Shown here one piece after another: positions 60,393 through 64,000 of a DNA stretch of 64,000 nucleotides. Within the stretch, counting starts at the first letter, position 1, and every line of letters starts with the position of its first letter. The position numbers and the translations under genes were made by a program. The notes beneath the pieces are model-generated. The model made no database searches. It was not told the origin of the DNA and worked only from the letters and a program-made list of their open reading frames with translations. The stretch lies in NCBI GenBank assembly GCA_045806525.1, contig JBJMJD010000087.1, positions 28,301 to 92,300 of the forward strand, read 5' to 3'. Source of the DNA: JAICYJ01 sp045806525 (GTDB taxonomy: Bacteria; Actinomycetota; Thermoleophilia; Gaiellales; JAICJC01).

Positions 60393-60547
60393 CGCCGTTC
60401 AGATCATCGTAGGTCACGCCCATAACATGATCTTCGCTGCACTCGGCCCTGATGGTTGCTGCGGGGAGTGTCGTCGGTAAAGACCTTCGCGCCTGTGACA
60501 TAGCCGAGGGAGGGTGGTTCGTGGCCATCTCCGTCGAACAGATCGAG

Positions 60548-61012
60548 CTACCCACTTTTGCTGTTGTACGAAGCTGTGCCGTAAAGAACGCGGGTTTTCG
60601 GGATGCCGTAGAGACAGCGTGCCGGCCAAATCCGCACCACGGCTCGGACCGTCTGCGGCTCGGTGGCTTGGGATATTCGCCACAGCTCGAGGTGAACTCC
60701 CTGTAGCGGGATGGTGCGGGTCTGTCCGGGCTGCAGCGTGACCGCCTGTTGACGGACACCGTCCAGGTGTATGCCGACGCTCTCTGTAGCGACGTTCCCA
60801 GCGCTGAACGAAACGGCGAACTGCTTACCGACGCAGCGGGTTCGGAACTCACCGAGCGCAGCCAGCGTGAGCAGCGGTTTCCAGGAAACTTTCTGCGAGA
60901 CGGACACTGTCGTGTCTGCCGAACTCCCACCGCCACGGCCGGTCGGACTCGTGTGCGAGCCGGAGCAGCCAGCGAACAGCAACGCCGCCAATATCACCGA
61001 GACCAGTCTCAT
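60548..61012 (-). CDS. Putative lipoprotein
   Basis: 154 residues from ATG 61012 (GTG 61021 is an alternative). Signal peptide II MRLVSVILAALLFAGC with the lipobox LFAGC, then an Ser/Gly-rich spacer and a beta-rich domain (KQFAVSFSAGNVATESVGIHL, TIPLQGVHLELWRIS). Attached to the outer face of the membrane. Codon use is less GC-biased than neighbours, as in the PilZ gene. Unknown function. Confidence 0.65.
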   Translation of the reverse strand: MRLVSVILAALLFAGCSGSHTSPTGRGGGSSADTTVSVSQKVSWKPLLTLAALGEFRTRCVGKQFAVSFSAGNVATESVGIHLDGVRQQAVTLQPGQTRTIPLQGVHLELWRISQATEPQTVRAVVRIWPARCLYGIPKTRVLYGTASYNSKSG

Positions 61013-61126
61013 CCACAACACGTACGACGCGGCCGCGCTCTCGCGTCCCGCTAGTGGGAGGAATCCATGCCGGCCATATCCGCAAAGCCCTGGACATGGC
61101 CTGTTGCACGTGGAGGCGACCGGCGC

Positions 61127-62047
61127 TCAAAGCACCGGCGGCGGCATACGCTCGGCGCTGGTCGCCAGCCACTCGTCCCAGCCGCAAACCACGCAGGCAT
61201 GCTGGAAGGCTGAGCGGGCGAACTGGACGCTGGCCGCGTGTGGGTCGGAGCTCGCGCAGACGTCGTCCCAGTCAAGCACGTACTCGCCGAGGCCGACGTC
61301 CCAGCGGGCGGCCGCAGGAGCCAGGGTTGCGTCGGCAAATCCATCGGGCGCGGGATGCGCATAGGCGTAGAAGGCGGCCTTGGGATAGCGCGCATCACCG
61401 GGCCACCAGCCGACCGCCACCTCCTGGGCATCCATCGCGTTTCGCGTGATGAAGTCGCCCGCCGGCGGCTCCGCGGGGTGGCCCGAGAACAGGCTCACCG
61501 CCAGGTCGAACGAGCCCCACCAGGCGTTGACCGGCGTCGATCGTCCCCGATAGGGGGCCCGGAATGCGGCCAGCGCCAGCGCCGCCTGGGTCGCGGCCCG
61601 GAAGTAGGCGGCCACCTGGTCGGGGTCGTAGTGTCGGTGTTGCTCATCCTCATCTAGCGGCACCTCCCACGACACCTCTTGAGGAGTCGGGTCGATCGCG
61701 ACCTCGCCACCCAGGCTGCTGACCGCTCCGACCAGTGCGCGCGTCACCTCGCCGACCGGCCGGTCGGGTGTCAGCGGCAGTCGCTGGTCGCGTCCGTCAC
61801 TGTGCTCGACAACCGCCTCGTGACGGTGCAGGTCAAGCGCGACGACAAGCGCACCAGAACCGTCGGGCGCGGGCAAGGGCAGCGTTTCCAGACCGCGCGC
61901 ACTGAGACGCAACGCCGCGTGCTGGAGCTGCGGCTCGGGCGGCGCCAGCACTGCCGCCAGCTTCCCCAGCACCTGGGAATGGGCATGCAGCGTCTCGCGG
62001 GTCTCGTTCCACTCCGCGAACGGGAGGCTCTGCCAACTCGGAGACAT
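61127..62047 (-). CDS. DUF5996 family protein
   Basis: 306 residues from ATG 62047. The family hallmark WWGSFDLAVSLFSGHPAEPP and the YVLDWDDVCASSDPHAASVQFARSAFQHAC region, with LHAHSQVLGKLAAVLAP near the N-terminus, are present. Soluble; function unknown. Convergent neighbours are absent; the next gene on the plus strand starts 118 bases after its start. Confidence 0.85.
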   Translation of the reverse strand: MSPSWQSLPFAEWNETRETLHAHSQVLGKLAAVLAPPEPQLQHAALRLSARGLETLPLPAPDGSGALVVALDLHRHEAVVEHSDGRDQRLPLTPDRPVGEVTRALVGAVSSLGGEVAIDPTPQEVSWEVPLDEDEQHRHYDPDQVAAYFRAATQAALALAAFRAPYRGRSTPVNAWWGSFDLAVSLFSGHPAEPPAGDFITRNAMDAQEVAVGWWPGDARYPKAAFYAYAHPAPDGFADATLAPAAARWDVGLGEYVLDWDDVCASSDPHAASVQFARSAFQHACVVCGWDEWLATSAERMPPPVL

Positions 62048-62165
62048 AGCGGCACGCTACCAACTCGAGGCGGTGATCAGCCGCCATACCCCGCCGGCAG
62101 GAACCCGTGTCCCATCGTGCCGATGGCCAAGCCATGCGGGGACAGGCCGGAGTACTGTGCGGGGC

Positions 62166-62909
62166 GTGGACAGTCAGGAGCGCCAGAACTACTTCGGCGA
62201 GGGCGTGGCCGAGCACTACGACGACAGCAGCGCCGAGATGTTCGACCCTGCCGTGATCGAGCCGACCGTCGATTTCCTGGCCGGGCTGGCCGGAGACGGC
62301 GCTGCGCTGGAGCTCGGCATCGGCACAGGACGGGTTGCGCTGCCGCTGTCCCGGCGCGGCGTCACGGTGTACGGCGTCGACCTCTCGAGCGAGATGGTAG
62401 AGCAGCTCAGGGCGAAGCCGGGCGCCGACCGGATCCAGGTCACGCTGGGCGACTTCGCCACCACCAGGGTGCCGGGCGAGTTCACGCTCGCCTACCTGGT
62501 CTACAACACGATCAACAACCTGACCACGCAGGACGATCAGGTCGCCTGCTTCCAGAACGCCGCCGCGCACCTGCTGCCGGGCGGGCGTTTCGTGATCGAA
62601 GTCGGCGTCCCTCAGCTGCAGCGGCTGCCTCCCGGCGAGACGGTGCGCCCGTTCACGGTCACCCCCTCGCGGCTCGGCTTCGACGAGTTCGACATCGCCA
62701 CCCAGGGCCTGATCTCACACCACTACTGGATGGAGGACGGCCGCTTCCGCGGCCTGTCGGTGCCGTTTCGCTACGTCTGGCCGGCCGAGCTCGACCTGAT
62801 GGCGAGGCTGGCCGGCATGGCGCTGCGCGAGCGGTGGAGCGGCTGGAACCGCGAGCCCTTCACCAGCGAGAGCCGCAAGCACGTCTCGGTCTGGCAGAAG
62901 GGCACTTGA
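62166..62909 (+). CDS. SAM-dependent methyltransferase
   Basis: 247 residues from GTG 62166. The SAM loop LELGIGTGRVALPLSRRGVTVYGVDLS, the motif II region VTLGDFATTRVPGEFTLAYLVYNTINN and HLLPGGRFVIEVGVP are clear; the rest is typical of class I enzymes acting on small molecules. Its stop lies one base before an SOS-like box. Confidence 0.88.
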   Translation: MDSQERQNYFGEGVAEHYDDSSAEMFDPAVIEPTVDFLAGLAGDGAALELGIGTGRVALPLSRRGVTVYGVDLSSEMVEQLRAKPGADRIQVTLGDFATTRVPGEFTLAYLVYNTINNLTTQDDQVACFQNAAAHLLPGGRFVIEVGVPQLQRLPPGETVRPFTVTPSRLGFDEFDIATQGLISHHYWMEDGRFRGLSVPFRYVWPAELDLMARLAGMALRERWSGWNREPFTSESRKHVSVWQKGT

Positions 62910-62923
62910 CGAACATATGTTCG
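62910..62923. promoter_or_regulatory. SOS (LexA) box CGAACATATGTTCG
   Basis: Perfect 14-bp palindrome. The actinobacterial and Bacillus SOS consensus is (T)CGAAC-N4-GTTCG(A); this copy has the ideal core. A -35-like TTGACG (62906-62911) and a -10-like CAGTAT (62930-62935, 18-base spacer) flank it, with a GTG start at 62943 that would make the transcript almost leaderless. LexA would block RNA polymerase at this promoter. Confidence 0.65.
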
Positions 62924-62942
62924 GTATGCCAGTATCCGGCTC

Positions 62943-63131
62943 GTGCCCGAGCACCTCGCCACCCAGCTGATCGCCACGTCGCTGAACTTCGTCACCACCC
63001 GCCGCGCCTTCGAGATCGCCATCGACGAGGCGCGCCGCGCGGGCTGGCCCGACGACGAGGTCTGCCGCGTCACGGGGCTGTCGCGCCAGACGGTGGAAGC
63101 GGTGGCCGGGCGCCGCCACGACGGCCGGTAG
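62943..63131 (+). CDS. Small HTH protein, predicted SOS-induced
   Basis: 62 residues from GTG 62943, mostly helical (ATQLIATSLNFVTTRRAFEIAIDEARRAG) with an HTH-like end WPDDEVCRVTGLSRQTVEAVAGRRHDGR. Small winged or simple HTH modules of this type bind DNA or act as adaptor proteins. It has no recognised family. The LexA-type box just upstream predicts induction by DNA damage. Confidence 0.6.
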   Translation: MPEHLATQLIATSLNFVTTRRAFEIAIDEARRAGWPDDEVCRVTGLSRQTVEAVAGRRHDGR

Positions 63132-63166
63132 CCACCGGCGCCACTGAAGCCGTCCCCGGGTGTCCG

Positions 63167-63928
63167 CTACCTGCGAACACGGTGCGGCGGTGGGAACGAG
63201 ATCAGCTGCACCGGCCCCGCGAGCCCGCGCGCGCCATTGGTGACCAGGAAGTCCCTGGTTCCGTCGTGGTTGTAGTCGAGCGGGGACACGGACGCGCCGT
63301 TGCCGCGTGACGTCTCCGGAATCGGCACCTGCCTGAGGGCGGTTGCGCCGACGTTCAGGTACATGATGTCGGGCGGGTTCGCGACCTCGTGGGCCCCGGT
63401 TGCGCCCTGCAGCACGTAGATGTCGGGGTAGCCGTCGCCGTTCACGTCGCCGGTCGCGACCGCCCGGCCGCCCACCAGCCGCTTTGCAATCGACACCACC
63501 CCGAAGCCGCCGTCGGGCTGCTGGATCCGCACCTGCAGCCGTTCGCGGTTGACCATGACCAGGTCGAGCCGGCCGTCCCGGTTCAGGTCGACCATGCGCG
63601 CGCCGTACCAGACGCCCGACAGCCCGACCGCGGCCGTGACGTCCGTGAAGGACGCGCCGTTGTCGTTGCGGTACAGGTGGATGCCGGCCTTGCCGCACAC
63701 CAGCAGGTCGCGGAAGCCGTCACCGGTGTAGTCGCCGCTCTGCTGGCATCCGGGCGCCAGCGCGAGGCCGCCGACCGTCCGGTCGAGCCCGTAGGCGGGC
63801 GCCGCCACGAAGTCCCTGCCGTGGTTGTTCAGGTAGAACTGGTTCGGTGTCGGCAGGCCGTCCGGGCGCGGGTAGTAGTTGCTGACGAACAGGTCCGGCC
63901 AGCCGTCGTTGTTCGCGTCGAAGAACAC
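63167..63928 (-). CDS. VCBS/FG-GAP repeat protein, frameshifted and cut by the window end
   Basis: At least 253 residues of beta-propeller repeats with calcium-binding D-x-D/N-x-D-G loops: FFDANNDGWPDLFVSNYY, GDYTGDGFRDLLVCG, DLNRDGRLDLVMVN, GDVNGDGYPDIYVLQ, DYNHDGTRDFLVTNG. In-frame codons continue upstream to about 63988, where TAG stops the frame. In the next frame, bases 63945-63999 encode GSFVNKAARFHVSDPDGR-like sequence that should precede FFDANNDG, so a one-base shift near 63945 probably splits the gene. Extracellular FG-GAP proteins bind calcium and mediate adhesion. Confidence 0.75.
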   Translation of the reverse strand: MFFDANNDGWPDLFVSNYYPRPDGLPTPNQFYLNNHGRDFVAAPAYGLDRTVGGLALAPGCQQSGDYTGDGFRDLLVCGKAGIHLYRNDNGASFTDVTAAVGLSGVWYGARMVDLNRDGRLDLVMVNRERLQVRIQQPDGGFGVVSIAKRLVGGRAVATGDVNGDGYPDIYVLQGATGAHEVANPPDIMYLNVGATALRQVPIPETSRGNGASVSPLDYNHDGTRDFLVTNGARGLAGPVQLISFPPPHRVRR

Positions 63929-64000
63929 GGCCCCGCGGCGCGCCCGTCGGGATCGGAGACGTGGAACCTCGCCGCCTTGTTGACGAAGCTACCGACAGCC

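Overview
The window is high-GC bacterial DNA with densely packed genes, many GTG starts and frequent 4-bp stop/start overlaps (ATGA, GTGA). The gene order yvcK-whiA-gap-pgk-tpiA-gpmI, a HemQ-type coproheme decarboxylase, GntR/MarR-controlled catabolic operons and a CGAAC-N4-GTTCG SOS box point to Actinomycetota. The many catabolic genes and the lack of mycolic-acid or streptomycete hallmarks would fit a Thermoleophilia-like lineage. That placement is inference; no rRNA gene is present to settle it.

Layout. Bases 1-5450 hold the end of a NuoF-like/NuoG-like redox gene pair, a secreted beta-helix-like protein, an arrestin-like protein and a membrane-bound spermidine-synthase homologue. Bases 5550-12160 hold a broken uridine-kinase-like gene, a DUF1348 protein, a DsbA-family oxidoreductase, a VOC protein, photolyase, an iron-type alcohol dehydrogenase with an altered metal site, and a PAS-GGDEF protein. 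Bases 12168-23195 form one long minus-strand catabolic operon of 12 genes: FAH-fold isomerase, extradiol dioxygenase, HpaB-type flavin monooxygenase, small ABM-like protein, acetoacetate-decarboxylase-family protein, SDR, aldehyde dehydrogenase, P450, glutamine-synthetase-like ligase, second P450, Rieske ferredoxin and minimal nucleotidyltransferase. Bases 23275-35450 continue the catabolic theme with a second FAH protein and CMD protein, an amidohydrolase/GntR pair divergent from an APC permease, a MarR/permease/gamma-glutamyl hydrolase/aminotransferase operon, a tRNA-Leu(CAG), a CaiB/BaiF CoA-transferase and a peroxiredoxin.

Bases 35530-42070 are mostly membrane and envelope genes: small membrane proteins, an NhaA-DsbA fusion, HemQ, and a TadE/TadE/TadG-NlpC cassette with no other pilus genes nearby. 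Bases 42110-51800 are core genes (uvrC, yvcK, whiA, the lower glycolytic operon) ending with an ECF-like sigma factor. Bases 51800-64000 hold a phosphoesterase, an M48 peptidase, a DUF3467 protein, an arginyl-tRNA synthetase lacking the HIGH histidines, a three-PAS histidine kinase, a tRNA-Gly(CCC), a PilZ protein, a tiny HTH gene behind a LexA-type box, and an FG-GAP protein that runs off the end with an apparent frameshift.

The strongest new-looking signals are: (i) three copies of a 12-bp site, NTTG(G/C)ATACA(A/T)T, each on the -10 region of a different promoter (the 12-gene operon, gntR and the permease), which predicts a GntR regulon; (ii) the composition of that operon, which joins meta-cleavage enzymes with a gamma-glutamyl ligase and two P450s; (iii) the TadE/TadE/TadG-NlpC cassette; (iv) the SOS box and small HTH gene; (v) a CTG start codon that is effectively forced by protein conservation; (vi) a strong imperfect hairpin between whiA and gap. 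All functional statements are read from the sequence and from recall of protein families; no database search was run.
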